This document shows positions 6,837 through 15,326 of a DNA stretch of 45,646 nt, piece by piece. The first letter of the stretch is position 1; every line of letters starts with the position of its first letter. The notes below the pieces were generated by a model. It had not been told where the DNA came from. It saw nothing but the letters and a program-made list of their open reading frames with translations, and made no database searches. The translations under genes were made by a program, and so were the position numbers. Source of the DNA: Methanoculleus frigidifontis (GTDB taxonomy: Archaea > Halobacteriota > Methanomicrobia > Methanomicrobiales > Methanoculleaceae); assembly GCF_030464345.1 (NCBI RefSeq), contig NZ_VCYH01000014.1, positions 1 to 45,646 of the forward strand, in the 5' to 3' direction.

Positions 6837-7903
6837 AGTCCCTGCATGTCCGGGCAGCCCGATGAACCTGTGGGTATGCCGCGGAGGGGAGGCCGGGTCA
6901 GCCTCTCGAGGTCTGCGATGAGGTGCGGAAAAACCGCGACAGCGGTGCGGCTTGCGGATACCTGCGCTTCATCGCCGGTCACCGTCCCGTTCAGGCAGGC
7001 GACCTCTGCCAGCACCGCCAGCCCGAGCTGTGCGCTCTTCCGCGCGTATGGGAACGAGACGTAATCGATGGTATCGTCCGGCGTGTGCATCGGCCATCCC
7101 GGTCGCGGTGCGTGCATCATCACCACCGGATAGCCCTGCTCCCGGAACGAGACGTGATCCGAGATGGGGACGCCGGACTCACTGACCAGGGTGACGTCAA
7201 TGCCGTAGCGGGCAGGGTACTGCGCCATCGCCCGGGCGACCCCTGCCGCCCGTGCATCGGCAAGGACGGTTACGACCGACCGGTTCTCCGGGTCGTACGC
7301 CGTGGAGTCGTAGTTGAGGTAGAGCAGGATCTCGCGGTCATCTGCCGCCGCCCGGCGGGCGTAGTCGCGGCTGCCGTGCCTCCCGGCCTCCTCTGCGTTC
7401 CAGAGGGCGAACGCTATTGTCCGGTCGAATGTCTGGCTGCTCATGATCCGGGCGAGTTCGAGGACGATGGCGACCCCGGCAGCGTTGTCGGTCGCCCCCG
7501 GCGCGTTCTTCGGATCGGTGGCAGTGCTGTCGTAGTGGGCTCCGACGACCACGAAGGTATCGGCGTTCTGCCCGGAGCCCGGCAGTGTCGCGACGACGTT
7601 GCGACGGTCTCCGCCCTGGTACTCGACCTCAAGTTCCGGGATGGCACGGAGCCGGTCGTGGAGATATGCCGCCGCCTCGGTGTTGCCGTCCGTCCCGATC
7701 GCCCGCGTCCCGAACGCCTGGAGATCGGCGGTCGTGGCGTAGAGTTCGGACTCGCTGACCTCCGCGATCATCGCGGCAACCTCCGGGTCCCAGCCCGGTT
7801 GCCCGGTGTCGCTCGCGGATGCGGCGGCAGAGATCAGCAGGATGAGAACGATGGCTGCGCCGATCAGGCAGATCCTGGTCTGCAAGTGGTCGTGGGACGG
7901 CAT
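6833..7903 (-). CDS. Secreted M28 family metallopeptidase, copy 1
   Basis: Predicted exported zinc aminopeptidase of 356 aa. The N-terminal hydrophobic segment (about 10-30) ends in AAASAS, a signal peptide or anchor. Zinc and catalytic residues of M28 are present in order: VVGAHYDS (His), GATDNAAG (Asp), WNAEEAG (catalytic and zinc Glu), LNYDS (Asp) and MHTPDDT (His). The start at 7903 has GGGGGTGA six bases upstream and a TATA box near 7937. It is paralogous to the gene at 8893-9912; the two share long near-identical DNA blocks. It probably degrades extracellular peptides. The C-terminal ~60 residues extend past the peptidase core and are unlike copy 2. Confidence 0.92.
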   Translation of the reverse strand: MPSHDHLQTRICLIGAAIVLILLISAAASASDTGQPGWDPEVAAMIAEVSESELYATTADLQAFGTRAIGTDGNTEAAAYLHDRLRAIPELEVEYQGGDRRNVVATLPGSGQNADTFVVVGAHYDSTATDPKNAPGATDNAAGVAIVLELARIMSSQTFDRTIAFALWNAEEAGRHGSRDYARRAAADDREILLYLNYDSTAYDPENRSVVTVLADARAAGVARAMAQYPARYGIDVTLVSESGVPISDHVSFREQGYPVVMMHAPRPGWPMHTPDDTIDYVSFPYARKSAQLGLAVLAEVACLNGTVTGDEAQVSASRTAVAVFPHLIADLERLTRPPLRGIPTGSSGCPDMQGL

Positions 7904-7932
7904 CTGCGGTCACCCCCGAAGGTGCGGCGGTG

Positions 7933-7941
7933 GTATTTATG
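7933..7941 (-). promoter_or_regulatory. TATA box for M28 peptidase copy 1
   Basis: CATAAATAC on the minus strand, ~34 bp upstream of the ATG at 7903; the short leader carries GGGGGTGA. Confidence 0.55.
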
Positions 7942-7965
7942 GATAGTCCTGGATGGGAGCACCGC

Positions 7966-7976
7966 AAAAAAAGAAG
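7966..7976 (-). terminator. Poly-U terminator after the surface protein gene
   Basis: Minus-strand CTTCTTTTTTT, four bases past the stop codon of the 7981-8814 gene, fits archaeal U-tract termination before the next promoter. Confidence 0.5.
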
Positions 7977-7980
7977 TTGG

Positions 7981-8814
7981 CTACCGGCGCAGCAGGACGC
8001 AGGCTGCGGCAAGCAGTGCGAGGAACGCGGTGACCGGCAGCAGCCCGGCGGCCGGGGTTGTCCCGGCCGGGGCAGGGCTCTCGGCCACCGTCGGTGCCGT
8101 GATGCCGGGGTCGGCGAGCGCAACCCCGATCGGCGGCGTCACCGTCACGATGAAGACGGAGACCGGCTGCGGCCCCGCCATTCCCGACGAGGACGGATTC
8201 GGTGCTTCACCGGAGACGAACGTCACCTCAACTGCAGAGCCGTCGTTTCTGCCGTTCCAGGTGAACGCATCGCCGGGCTCGAGCCGCTCGGACCAGACCC
8301 CCCGCCCTTCGGTCGTGAGGGTTACGTTCACCGCCGCCGCCGGGCAGACCGTCCCGGTTTCGCTCGTACAGGCGGGTTCAGCCGTGTAGGTGAGGGTGTA
8401 ATCGCCGGCGAACGGCACCGGAGCCGCTGCCGGGTCGCCGGCGAGGTTCGTCAGGACGTACTCGCCCTGCGGTGTCTGCTTCAGGGTGCCGACGGCGATC
8501 CAGGTGCCGTCTTCGGCGCCGAGCGTGGTCACGGCGGCAGAAGTGCCGGTCTCAAAGAGAGCGATGCCTGCAGCTCCGCCCGGCACCGTCCCTTCGATCA
8601 TGGTCGGTTCGATGGGATCGACGACCAGTTCCGGTGGGTCGGTCGTGAAGTTCAGGCCGAACTGTCCGGCGGCGCTGACAACCATCGTTCCTTCATTCTG
8701 TTTAACATCCTCGACCGGGCCGAGGAGCGATATCTCTGCAATGACTGCCGACGCCGGAACACCGGCGATGCAGCAGAGGAGCAGTCCGAGGAGGAGCAGT
8801 CTCTGGAATTTCAC
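7981..8814 (-). CDS. Secreted surface protein with C-terminal membrane anchor
   Basis: Exported protein of 277 aa with no recognised enzyme domain. Residues 1-23 are a clear signal peptide (LLLLGLLLCC, then VPASA). The body is beta-rich, Thr/Gly/Pro-rich and acidic, with two cysteines near ACTSETGTVC that could form a disulfide. A proline-rich linker precedes a C-terminal hydrophobic helix and a two-Arg tail (LPVTAFLALLAAACVLLRR), the layout of an archaeal C-terminally anchored surface protein. The start is GTG at 8814 with AGGGTGAT five bases upstream. It sits between the two M28 peptidase genes, so it may share their regulation or location. Function unknown. Confidence 0.8.
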   Translation of the reverse strand: MKFQRLLLLGLLLCCIAGVPASAVIAEISLLGPVEDVKQNEGTMVVSAAGQFGLNFTTDPPELVVDPIEPTMIEGTVPGGAAGIALFETGTSAAVTTLGAEDGTWIAVGTLKQTPQGEYVLTNLAGDPAAAPVPFAGDYTLTYTAEPACTSETGTVCPAAAVNVTLTTEGRGVWSERLEPGDAFTWNGRNDGSAVEVTFVSGEAPNPSSSGMAGPQPVSVFIVTVTPPIGVALADPGITAPTVAESPAPAGTTPAAGLLPVTAFLALLAAACVLLRR

Positions 8815-8892
8815 GGGAAATCACCCTGATGCAGGAGTGATCTCGCGGGAAGGCAATAATAGGTTGTGAAACGCCCCCGCAGGGCGTCTCCA

Positions 8893-9912
8893 CTACTGCC
8901 GGACGCTCTCCGGTGTGCCCGTGCCGTTCTCCTGCACCCCGGCGACCTCGGCGATGACCGACATGCCGAGCTGTGCGTTCTTCCGGGTGAACGGAAGGGA
9001 CATGTGGTCGACGGTGTCGTCGGGGGTATGACCGGAACCGTGTCCCTCCTGGTGCGTCATCACGGCCGGATACCCTGCTTCGCGGAACGGCACGTGATCC
9101 GAGATGCAGGTGTAGTTGTTCTCCGTCAGGGTGAGGTTGATCCCGTAGAGGGTGTTGTGGCGGTGCATGAGGTCGGCGACCGGTGCGGAGCGCTCGTCGT
9201 ACATAATGTCCAGCATGGAGCGGCCTTCCGGGTCGAGACAGGCCGAGTCGTAGTTGAAATAGAACAGAATCTCGCGGTCATCTGCCGCCGCCTGGCGGGC
9301 GTAGTCGCGGCTGCCGCTCCTGTCGGTCTCCTCTGCGTTCCAGAGGGCGAACTGTACCGTCCGGTCGAATGTCTGGTTGCTCATGATCCGGGCGAGTTCG
9401 AGGACGATGGCGACCCCGGCAGCGTTGTCGGTCGCCCCCGGTGCGTTCTCCGGATCTGAAGAGGTGCTGTCGTAGTGGGCGCCGACGACCACGAAGGTAT
9501 CGGCGCCCGGCCCGGAGCCCGGCAGGGTCGCGACGACGTTTCGAAGGTCGCCGCCCTGGTACTCGACCGCAAGTCCTGGGACGGCACGGAGCCGGTCGTG
9601 GAGATATGCCGCCGCCTCGGCGTTACCGTCCGTTCTGACCACCCGCGTTCCGAACGCCTGAAGATCGGCGGTCGTGGCGGAGAGTTCGGACTCGCTGACT
9701 TCCGTGATCATCCCGGCGATCCGGGGGTTAACCTCCTGTCCTGCGGATGACAGATTCGCCGCGCTGCCTTCCTCCTGCATGGAAGGACCGGCGGATGCCG
9801 TAAGGGTGAGTGAGACGAAGACGACAATGCATATCGCGATGCAGAGTCCTCCGCCCCCGAGCACTCCTGCTCGAATGTGGCGGGAATTGCTGGTATCCAT
9901 GGAGGATCTCAT
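8893..9912 (-). CDS. Secreted M28 family metallopeptidase, copy 2
   Basis: Zinc peptidase of 339 aa, exported: a hydrophobic segment at about 16-39 ends in TASAG. The M28 ligands are complete: VVGAHYDS, GATDNAAG, WNAEETD, FNYDS and SGHTPDDT. Near residues 215-265 it diverges from copy 1 (for example TENNYTC against VSESGVP), in the region that usually shapes the substrate pocket, so specificity may differ. A TATA box at 9934-9942 is ~26 bp before the ATG at 9912, giving a leaderless transcript; ATG 9900 is the alternative. It lies 78 bp upstream of the anchored surface protein gene on the same strand. Confidence 0.92.
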   Translation of the reverse strand: MRSSMDTSNSRHIRAGVLGGGGLCIAICIVVFVSLTLTASAGPSMQEEGSAANLSSAGQEVNPRIAGMITEVSESELSATTADLQAFGTRVVRTDGNAEAAAYLHDRLRAVPGLAVEYQGGDLRNVVATLPGSGPGADTFVVVGAHYDSTSSDPENAPGATDNAAGVAIVLELARIMSNQTFDRTVQFALWNAEETDRSGSRDYARQAAADDREILFYFNYDSACLDPEGRSMLDIMYDERSAPVADLMHRHNTLYGINLTLTENNYTCISDHVPFREAGYPAVMTHQEGHGSGHTPDDTVDHMSLPFTRKNAQLGMSVIAEVAGVQENGTGTPESVRQ

Positions 9913-9933
9913 TGCATTGGAGCGGGTATGATC

Positions 9934-9942
9934 GTATTTATG
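9934..9942 (-). promoter_or_regulatory. TATA box for M28 peptidase copy 2
   Basis: CATAAATAC on the minus strand, the same word as at copy 1, but spaced for a leaderless start at 9912. Confidence 0.55.
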
Positions 9943-10017
9943 TGTTAGCCCGGGACGGGCGGCAGAAAAAGAGTGGGGTACGGAGATGAAATCCGACCCG
10001 CAAAGGAAACGATACAG

Positions 10018-10254
10018 CTATCCGGACAGGCTGAACCTGCCGAAATCGACGGCAGCCAGCTGGTTTTCACGTACGATAGGGTAGAACGAGGCTTCGGCGC
10101 CGGGTGATTCTTCCGGATGCCCGATTGTCGACCACGGTGTATCCGCTTCTCCGGATACATCGTGCGCTTCTGCTGCCACGCCGATCAGCAGGCCGGCCAT
10201 GGCCACCCCCTGGATCAGGATAGCAATGGTTGTGGCAAGTGTCTGCAACTGCAT
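10018..10254 (-). CDS. Small membrane-anchored protein of unknown function
   Basis: 78 aa. An N-terminal hydrophobic helix (about residues 7-30, TTIAILIQGVAMAGLLIGVA) is followed by an acidic, polar tail of ~45 residues, so the product is probably exported or tethered with its tail outside. The ATG at 10254 has GGTGGT about seven bases upstream; a GTG at 10266 is an alternative in the same frame. A TATA-like element near 10293-10300 is correctly placed. No family recognised. Confidence 0.55.
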   Translation of the reverse strand: MQLQTLATTIAILIQGVAMAGLLIGVAAEAHDVSGEADTPWSTIGHPEESPGAEASFYPIVRENQLAAVDFGRFSLSG

Positions 10255-10292
10255 TCGGTTGACCACCAGGCGGGACGAAGGCCTGCTTTGTA

Positions 10293-10300
10293 CTTATATC
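10293..10300 (-). promoter_or_regulatory. TATA-like element for the small membrane protein
   Basis: GATATAAG on the minus strand, ~27 bp from the GTG at 10266 and ~40 bp from the ATG at 10254. Read on the plus strand (CTTATATC) it could also serve the gene starting at 10421, with a long leader. Confidence 0.4.
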
Positions 10301-10420
10301 TTGCCTCCCATGCCTCCCGAAGCATATGGTGTCGCTCTGCTATTCGGCTCGGTAATCCGGCGGAACCTTCAAATTCTCGGGGCCGGTATACCGCCCAGAT
10401 CCCTGACGGTGGTGGTCGGC

Positions 10421-11716
10421 ATGGAAAACAGGAATCTCCCACCCGGTTTTGCGGAAGCAGTTTCGTTTCCGCTGGTACAGGCACTCTTCGGCAGGCGTGC
10501 ACGCCGCTTCTTCCGCGGTGCGTCTATCCCGGACGGCTATTTTCAGTATACGTCACGGCATGAACCGATGCCGCTCTCGCCCCTGGAACAGATGCTGGTG
10601 CTGACGGCAGCGGCCGGAAACACCGGATGGCACTACCTGATCATGCGCAGCGCCCGGTACGCCCCGGCGCTCTCGAACTATGCCTGCACTGCAGGGGGAC
10701 GGACGAACCCCTCCGCAGCAGGCTTTCATACGAGTGAACTCTTCTATACCGACGACGACGGCGTCTATTTCCTGGAAACCCGCGATGCACCCGCGCTCGT
10801 CCGGCGGCCGGAAGACGGGTGTCCCGATCTTGAGGAACTCCTGGAGGCGCACCGCTCACGCATCCACAGGATTGTGGATGGCCGCCTGAACCTGCCGCCG
10901 GAGGTGCCGTATGTGGAGGGGCACAACACCTGGGTCGCCAACCGGCCGGGGAGCACCCTGATAATCCCGGTCGGCGACCTTGCCCAGCACGTCCTCGCGG
11001 TGCTCTGCTACTACCTCCAGAACGGGCAGTGCGTGTACGACGACGTTCACAACGAGCGTATCGCCGGGATGGAGCGGTATCGGCACCTCTGCGATGTGGA
11101 CAGTCCGCTGCCGCTGACGTTCCTCGAGCAGGTCTCGCTCGCCGAGCTGACCGCCGAGCTCTCGACCGCCTGCTACGCGGGGATGCTGATGCTCCAGGCG
11201 ATGGGGCTCGGGGGCTGGATGTTCGACGGCATCGATCCTGTCAGCGTTCTCGGTGCGAGCGGCAACCCCGATGTGGCGGGGCTCGGTTTTCGCTACGACA
11301 CGGACGCGCGGTGGCCGCTCCCGAACCCGACCGGGCTTCCCGGAGTCTTCGAAGGCTTCACGCCGCCCCACTACCCCGATATGCGCTCCGCCCTGGACGC
11401 CCTCGTCAAGCGGAAGTTCGGTGCCGGAGGGCCGTTTCACCCCGCGACGCCGGGGCCGTACCGGGAGACCACGGCGGTGCGGGGGCGTGCGCAGGAGTAC
11501 AGCGAGGAGTTTTGCGAATGCGTGGCACTGCAGGCTCAGCACATCTACGACCGGTTCGGCAAATTCCCGGGAACCGTGCCGAGCATTTTTGTCCTGACTT
11601 ACCTGCAGGCCCAGCATATCGACCTGGAATTTTACGACCGGTTCTACCAGCCGGGAGCGTACCTGCAGACGCATGCACGTCATATGGAGAACTGGCACCC
11701 GGAGGGCGGCGGATAG
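10421..11716 (+). CDS. Uncharacterised protein with nitroreductase-like features
   Basis: 431 aa from the ATG at 10421, which follows a GGTGGTGGT tract. I do not recognise a named family with certainty. The segment from LSPLEQMLVLTAAAGNTGW through GGRTNPSAAGFHTSELFY to GVYFLET resembles the FMN-binding core of SagB-type nitroreductases (R..PSAG...E.Y). LSTACYAGMLMLQAMGLGGW resembles their second helix. The C-terminal ~150 residues include a loop naming a cell-length helix and conserved Tyr/His-rich stretches not assigned. No transmembrane helix is seen, so it is probably cytoplasmic. The open frame continues upstream to 10199, but that part overlaps the divergent small gene and its promoter. 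Confidence 0.7.
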   Translation: MENRNLPPGFAEAVSFPLVQALFGRRARRFFRGASIPDGYFQYTSRHEPMPLSPLEQMLVLTAAAGNTGWHYLIMRSARYAPALSNYACTAGGRTNPSAAGFHTSELFYTDDDGVYFLETRDAPALVRRPEDGCPDLEELLEAHRSRIHRIVDGRLNLPPEVPYVEGHNTWVANRPGSTLIIPVGDLAQHVLAVLCYYLQNGQCVYDDVHNERIAGMERYRHLCDVDSPLPLTFLEQVSLAELTAELSTACYAGMLMLQAMGLGGWMFDGIDPVSVLGASGNPDVAGLGFRYDTDARWPLPNPTGLPGVFEGFTPPHYPDMRSALDALVKRKFGAGGPFHPATPGPYRETTAVRGRAQEYSEEFCECVALQAQHIYDRFGKFPGTVPSIFVLTYLQAQHIDLEFYDRFYQPGAYLQTHARHMENWHPEGGG

Positions 11717-11837
11717 GTCTTGGAAGGCATTTTTCCGGAACCCCCGCTCTTCTTTCCAGGAACAAATCCGATAGATATTTACGATGCGGCAGTGACCTCC
11801 TCTCACTGGCGAAAAGTGGAGGCGTATTTCTCCTGTG

Positions 11838-12026
11838 ATGCTCTTTGATCGTTTAAAAGGCAGATTTACCGGGAAGTGCCCGGCGTGCGGGAATTTCCTT
11901 GAGACGACCGAAAAACTTGAAAAGGTGAGCCGGAGCGGGTATCGGCGCATCAGAACGCTGCACTGCTCCCGGTGCGGCTGGTCTGATCTGCAGGACTGCG
12001 GGTTCTGCAGGATGGACGAGCTTTAA
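11838..12026 (+). CDS. Small zinc-ribbon protein
   Basis: 62 aa with three Cys pairs: CPACG (zinc knuckle), HCSRCGW (second knuckle) and CGFC near the C-terminus. The first two pairs can bind one zinc as a rubredoxin-like ribbon; the third may bind or stabilise. The basic stretch between them (SRSGYRRIRTLH) suggests nucleic-acid contact. GTG at 11835 and ATG at 11838 are adjacent start options; GGAGG lies 15 bases before the ATG, rather far. A TATA-like GATATTTAC lies near 11775. Role unknown. Confidence 0.6.
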   Translation: MLFDRLKGRFTGKCPACGNFLETTEKLEKVSRSGYRRIRTLHCSRCGWSDLQDCGFCRMDEL

Positions 12027-12192
12027 GAGTAGGGCGGCGACTGTAACCGGGTGCAGGGGCTCTTCTCCGCCATCCGTTACCCGGAGCGGCCGCAGCATTC
12101 CCGAAGACATGTCGTGGAGGGCATGGAGGCACAAAAAACCTGCTAATCATCCTGCGAGAGCATGCTCCCGGGCGGTTTTCCACCGGCGCCGA

Positions 12193-12777
12193 TCACTCCT
12201 TCAGCGCCGCCCGGATCCGTGCAGAGAGCCGTCGGTTCAGGGCTTCGTCCATCGTATCGACCCGGGCATCGAAGTACTCCACCCAGTCGGCGATGACGCC
12301 GAGCTTCTGCTCCTGCTTATTGAGGCGCTCGGTCAACCTGTCTATCACCTGTAGCAGCGATGCGACCTCGTCCTGCGTCGCTGCCCGTTCCTGTGCGAGA
12401 TCGCCGGTGAGCCTGGCGATCTGCCGGTGCTGGTGAGCGATCGCATCCTGCATCATCCGGAACTCGACGACTATCTCCGGGGGAAGCTGAACGCCCGGCG
12501 GCATCGGTTCCACTGTTTCCTCCGCGCCGCCCGCGGGGGCTTGCGAGACCTTTCCGGCGCGGACTTCGGTCCGCACCTCGTCGGGGGCGAGTCCCTTTCC
12601 GGAGAGTTCTTTGAGGTTCTGAATTATCTTGACTGCTTTCTGGGGGAAGAGTTTTGCCTTCCCTATCATCCGGTACGAGAAGAGATCGTCGTACTCCCTG
12701 ACGAGATGCCGGACCTCCTCGACCGACAGTCCGGTGAGATGGGCGATGTCGTCGATCTTCAGTTCTTTCTCTTTCAT
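12193..12777 (-). CDS. MerR-like helix-turn-helix protein with coiled coil
   Basis: 194 aa. Residues 5-65 look like a MerR/excisionase-type winged helix: IDDIAHLTGLSVEEVRHLV is the helix-turn-helix, followed by a wing around YRMIGKAKLFPQKAVKII and a helix KELSGKGLAPDEVR. A proline-rich linker leads to a coiled coil (about 100-165) rich in Gln, Arg and Leu heptads, then a basic tail. It probably binds DNA as a dimer and could be a transcription regulator or chromosome-associated protein. The ATG at 12777 has GGGGTGG six bases upstream; the frame is open 14 codons further up but without a better start. Confidence 0.75.
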   Translation of the reverse strand: MKEKELKIDDIAHLTGLSVEEVRHLVREYDDLFSYRMIGKAKLFPQKAVKIIQNLKELSGKGLAPDEVRTEVRAGKVSQAPAGGAEETVEPMPPGVQLPPEIVVEFRMMQDAIAHQHRQIARLTGDLAQERAATQDEVASLLQVIDRLTERLNKQEQKLGVIADWVEYFDARVDTMDEALNRRLSARIRAALKE

Positions 12778-12968
12778 GCTTGCCACCCCGGCGGTATGCA
12801 TCACTGCTCTGCACCCCAAACAGGGCTCGCAGAGACGGAGTAATCATTGATTCGGTCTCCGGAGATTATTATACCTGCGTAACTCATCTCCCGCCCGCCC
12901 GAATGAGAACCGGATCGTGACGGTTTTCCCTCTTCCCGCCGATAGGGTGATCGGGAGCGTGCGCAGAC

Positions 12969-13649
12969 GTGAAGTGGATCGATGCGGACGGCACGGCGGT
13001 GCCGGTGACCGTCGTCCGTAAACCGGTGAAGACCGCCCGCCTGCAGGTCAGGCCTGACGGGACGATACGGATCGTCGCCCCGCGTTCGTTCCCTATCGAT
13101 GCCTTTCTTGCGCGGAACACGGCGTGGATCACACAGCGGCGGCGCGACCTTGCCCGGCTTGCCGAAGCGGGCGATGGAAACGAAGACCGTCTCCTCCTCT
13201 GCGGGGAATACTATCGCCTCGTCGAGGGCAAGCCGTTCGGCGTCGACGAAGAGGAAGGCACCGTCACCGCTCCGTCGCTCACGGTTTTGAAGCGAAATCT
13301 TATCGCGATGCTGCGGCGTGAGATCGCCGCCGACGCGGCTCTGCACCCCGCACTCGCGGAGCGTGCGCCCCCGGAGGTGACGGTGCGGATGCAGCAGACG
13401 AAGTGGGGAAGCTGTTCGTCGCTCGGGAACCTGAACTTCAACCTGCGGGTGATCGCCCTGCCGGTGAGCCTGCGGGAATACATCGTCGTCCACGAACTCG
13501 CGCACCTGCGGGAGCATAACCACTCCCGGGCGTTCTGGGAGGTCGTGCACCGTCATTATCCCGATTACCGGAGCGCAGAGGCGGAGCTCCGGCGCTACTG
13601 GGTTCTTCTGGAGCGCAACCGGCTCTGGAAGGCGCTGCGGGAGGCGTGA
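12969..13649 (+). CDS. YgjP-like (DUF45) metal-dependent hydrolase
   Basis: 226 aa with the whole YgjP/DUF45 pattern: an N-terminal beta-rich part ending in RPDGTIRIVAPRSFP, then TKWGSCSSLGNLNFNLR, then the zinc motif VVHELAHLREHNHSRAFW (HExxH plus a third His) and the closing HYPDYRSAEAELRR. Members are predicted zinc peptidases of the M48-like class, often near restriction systems, though none is seen here. The start is GTG at 12969 with a weak GGGAG upstream. It is convergent with the RNase III-like gene, two bases apart. Confidence 0.9.
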   Translation: MKWIDADGTAVPVTVVRKPVKTARLQVRPDGTIRIVAPRSFPIDAFLARNTAWITQRRRDLARLAEAGDGNEDRLLLCGEYYRLVEGKPFGVDEEEGTVTAPSLTVLKRNLIAMLRREIAADAALHPALAERAPPEVTVRMQQTKWGSCSSLGNLNFNLRVIALPVSLREYIVVHELAHLREHNHSRAFWEVVHRHYPDYRSAEAELRRYWVLLERNRLWKALREA

Positions 13650-13651
13650 TC

Positions 13652-14113
13652 TTACGGAACGCACCCGACCGCCCGCAGGCTGCGCTCGACCTCTGCGGCC
13701 ATCCCGGAGTCGAGGAAGACGGCTCCGGCGATCGCCTCCAGCGTCTCGGTGAGCGCATCGCTGTAGCGCCAGATCTCCTGTTTCGCCTCGCCCCTGCCGA
13801 ACCGGATGAACTCCTGGAGGCGCATCGCCCGGCCAACCTCGTTGAGCGGGAGCAGGCTGACGAGTTTCATCTTCTCGGCGGTGATCTCGCCCTTTTTGCT
13901 GATACCCCGCGCCATAATCGACTGGATGACGATCACGGTGACGACTGCATCGCCGAGGGTGGCCAGTGCCTCCTGGTGCGCATCCTCATAAAGCCCCTGT
14001 TCGCGTGCGTAGGCCGGGCGTGTTAGCGCCCGCTCCAGGAGAGAGCGGTCGCGGAAGGTGTAGTCAAGCAGCCTCTCGAGGGCAGCGAGGTCGTCCTGGT
14101 TCTGCATCGGCAT
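13652..14113 (-). CDS. RNase III-domain protein without dsRNA-binding domain
   Basis: 153 aa, a single RNase III fold. LLDYTFRDRSLLERALTRPAYA is the opening helix pair, HQEALATLGDAVVT aligns with NERLEFLGDAVL, and ETLEAIAGAVFLDSG with the second motif. Against E. coli RNase III the Glu38, Asp45 and Glu117 equivalents are kept, Glu41 becomes Ala, and the Asp114 equivalent becomes Glu. There is no dsRBD, so it resembles Mini-III in size. It may cleave structured RNA, or be a degenerate binding domain. It is last in the minus-strand run JAMM - RibL - exporter - this gene, with a 49-bp gap before it. The alternative ATG at 14107 is equally possible. Confidence 0.82.
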   Translation of the reverse strand: MPMQNQDDLAALERLLDYTFRDRSLLERALTRPAYAREQGLYEDAHQEALATLGDAVVTVIVIQSIMARGISKKGEITAEKMKLVSLLPLNEVGRAMRLQEFIRFGRGEAKQEIWRYSDALTETLEAIAGAVFLDSGMAAEVERSLRAVGCVP

Positions 14114-14162
14114 TCTCTTCTCGGTGTTTGTCCCGTCGCCCTATATTGGTTGCTGCCCGCAG

Positions 14163-14852
14163 TCACCGGCTCCGCTTCCGCCGGTAACTCCGGTACATCA
14201 CCGCGATGGCGATGCCGATCAGGATGAAGACGAGCAGCGAGAGACCGAGGGTGACGTCGAGAAGGAATATCCCTCTGATGTAGTCGGCGCCGATGGCGAT
14301 GCCGAAACTGCCGATAATCCCGCCGATGGTAATGCAGGCGAGCACCTCGGTCTTCCCCATCCCGAGCATCCTGCCGATGATCGATCCGGTGATGCTCCCG
14401 GATCCCTCGAAGGGGATGCTGACGAAGAGCACCAGGCCGAGGAAGTAGAGTTTCTCCAGCCACGGCCGCTCTGCAAGATAGGTCTGGCCGGCCTCCATGA
14501 ACTGCCGTATCCAGGGTCCGACGATCGGGATCTTCAGGGCGAGCGGGAAGTTCCATGCCATGAAGAGGCCGCCGGCAAAGTCCAGGAACGCGAGGGTACA
14601 CGCAATCAGCCACCAGGGGATGCCGAGCACGATGGCGAGCGGGATGACCGTCTCCCTGCCTGCCGGGGGGACGACGTAGGCGACCATCATCCCGAAGAGG
14701 ATGAGAAATTCATTCAGGGGAAGCAGCAGAAAGGTGACGAGGACGAAGACTCCGCAGAGGCCGAACGGAATGCCGAGGGAGAGTGCCGGCGGGAAGGGAG
14801 CGGTGTCTTCACTATCTGCCTCTTTGCTCCACGGGAGTGTCTGTTGCTGCAT
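14163..14852 (-). CDS. Small multidrug export protein family (PF06695-like) membrane protein
   Basis: 229-aa membrane protein with about five to six hydrophobic helices (26-48, 50-72, 74-105, 137-160, 165-195, 200-222). Typical segments are LLPLNEFLILFGMMVAYVVPPAGRE, WWLIACTLAFLDFAGG and FVSIPFEGSGSITGSIIGRMLGM, the conserved PFEGSG/GS-IGR patch of the family, also near DedA-like reentrant motifs. The export role is only a family label. It lies 33 bp after RibL and 49 bp before the RNase III-like gene on the same strand. Confidence 0.82.
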   Translation of the reverse strand: MQQQTLPWSKEADSEDTAPFPPALSLGIPFGLCGVFVLVTFLLLPLNEFLILFGMMVAYVVPPAGRETVIPLAIVLGIPWWLIACTLAFLDFAGGLFMAWNFPLALKIPIVGPWIRQFMEAGQTYLAERPWLEKLYFLGLVLFVSIPFEGSGSITGSIIGRMLGMGKTEVLACITIGGIIGSFGIAIGADYIRGIFLLDVTLGLSLLVFILIGIAIAVMYRSYRRKRSR

Positions 14853-14885
14853 GGCTCGTGTGTCTACCTGTCTGCAGCGCCGGGC

Positions 14886-15326
14886 TCAATCAGGATCGCT
14901 GCATGCCGTATCCGTCCGCATCGCGAGGATGCGCTCGACGATCCGTGAGGAACTGGCAAGCGGCTCGTGGTAGCCGGTGATCCTGACCACCCGGGCGTCG
15001 ATGCCCCGCTCTGCGAGCGCCTGTCCGAGCTGCTCCTCGTTGAAGTGCTGGTTGAAACCGAGGGTGATGATGTCAGGGCGGATCTCCTCGATCGGGCGGA
15101 ACATGTCGTGCGGGTCGCCGAGGCGGGCGTCGTCCACGGGTTTTAGGGCACGGATCATCCGGAGACGCTGCTCTTCCGGGACGATCGGTTGCGGTTTATG
15201 CCTGACATTGACGTCGCGTGCGACGATGACGTGCAGTTCGTCGCCGAGCCTGCGGGACTCCTCCAGGTAATGGATGTGACCCGGGTGGAGGATGTCGAAG
15301 GTTCCCGTCGCCACCACGCACTTCAC
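14886..15326 (-). CDS. ribL: Archaeal FAD synthase (FMN adenylyltransferase)
   Basis: 146 aa, matching the size of archaeal RibL. It transfers AMP from a nucleotide to FMN to make FAD. The nucleotidyltransferase motif TGTFDILHPGHIHYLEE carries HxGH at about residues 15-18, and EPLASSSRIVERI near the C-terminus matches the second nucleotide motif. GDPHDMFRPIEEIRPDIITLG fits the family. The start is GTG at 15326, overlapping the stop of the upstream JAMM gene (GTGA); an upstream ATG at 15371 lies well inside that gene and is rejected. Other cytidylyltransferase-like functions are possible, but RibL is the best fit in archaea. Confidence 0.87.
   Translation of the reverse strand: MKCVVATGTFDILHPGHIHYLEESRRLGDELHVIVARDVNVRHKPQPIVPEEQRLRMIRALKPVDDARLGDPHDMFRPIEEIRPDIITLGFNQHFNEEQLGQALAERGIDARVVRITGYHEPLASSSRIVERILAMRTDTACSDPD

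Noticed and set aside
10199-10420. Upstream extension of the nitroreductase-like gene
   Set aside because: It overlaps the divergent small membrane gene and its promoter; the ATG at 10421 is better placed.
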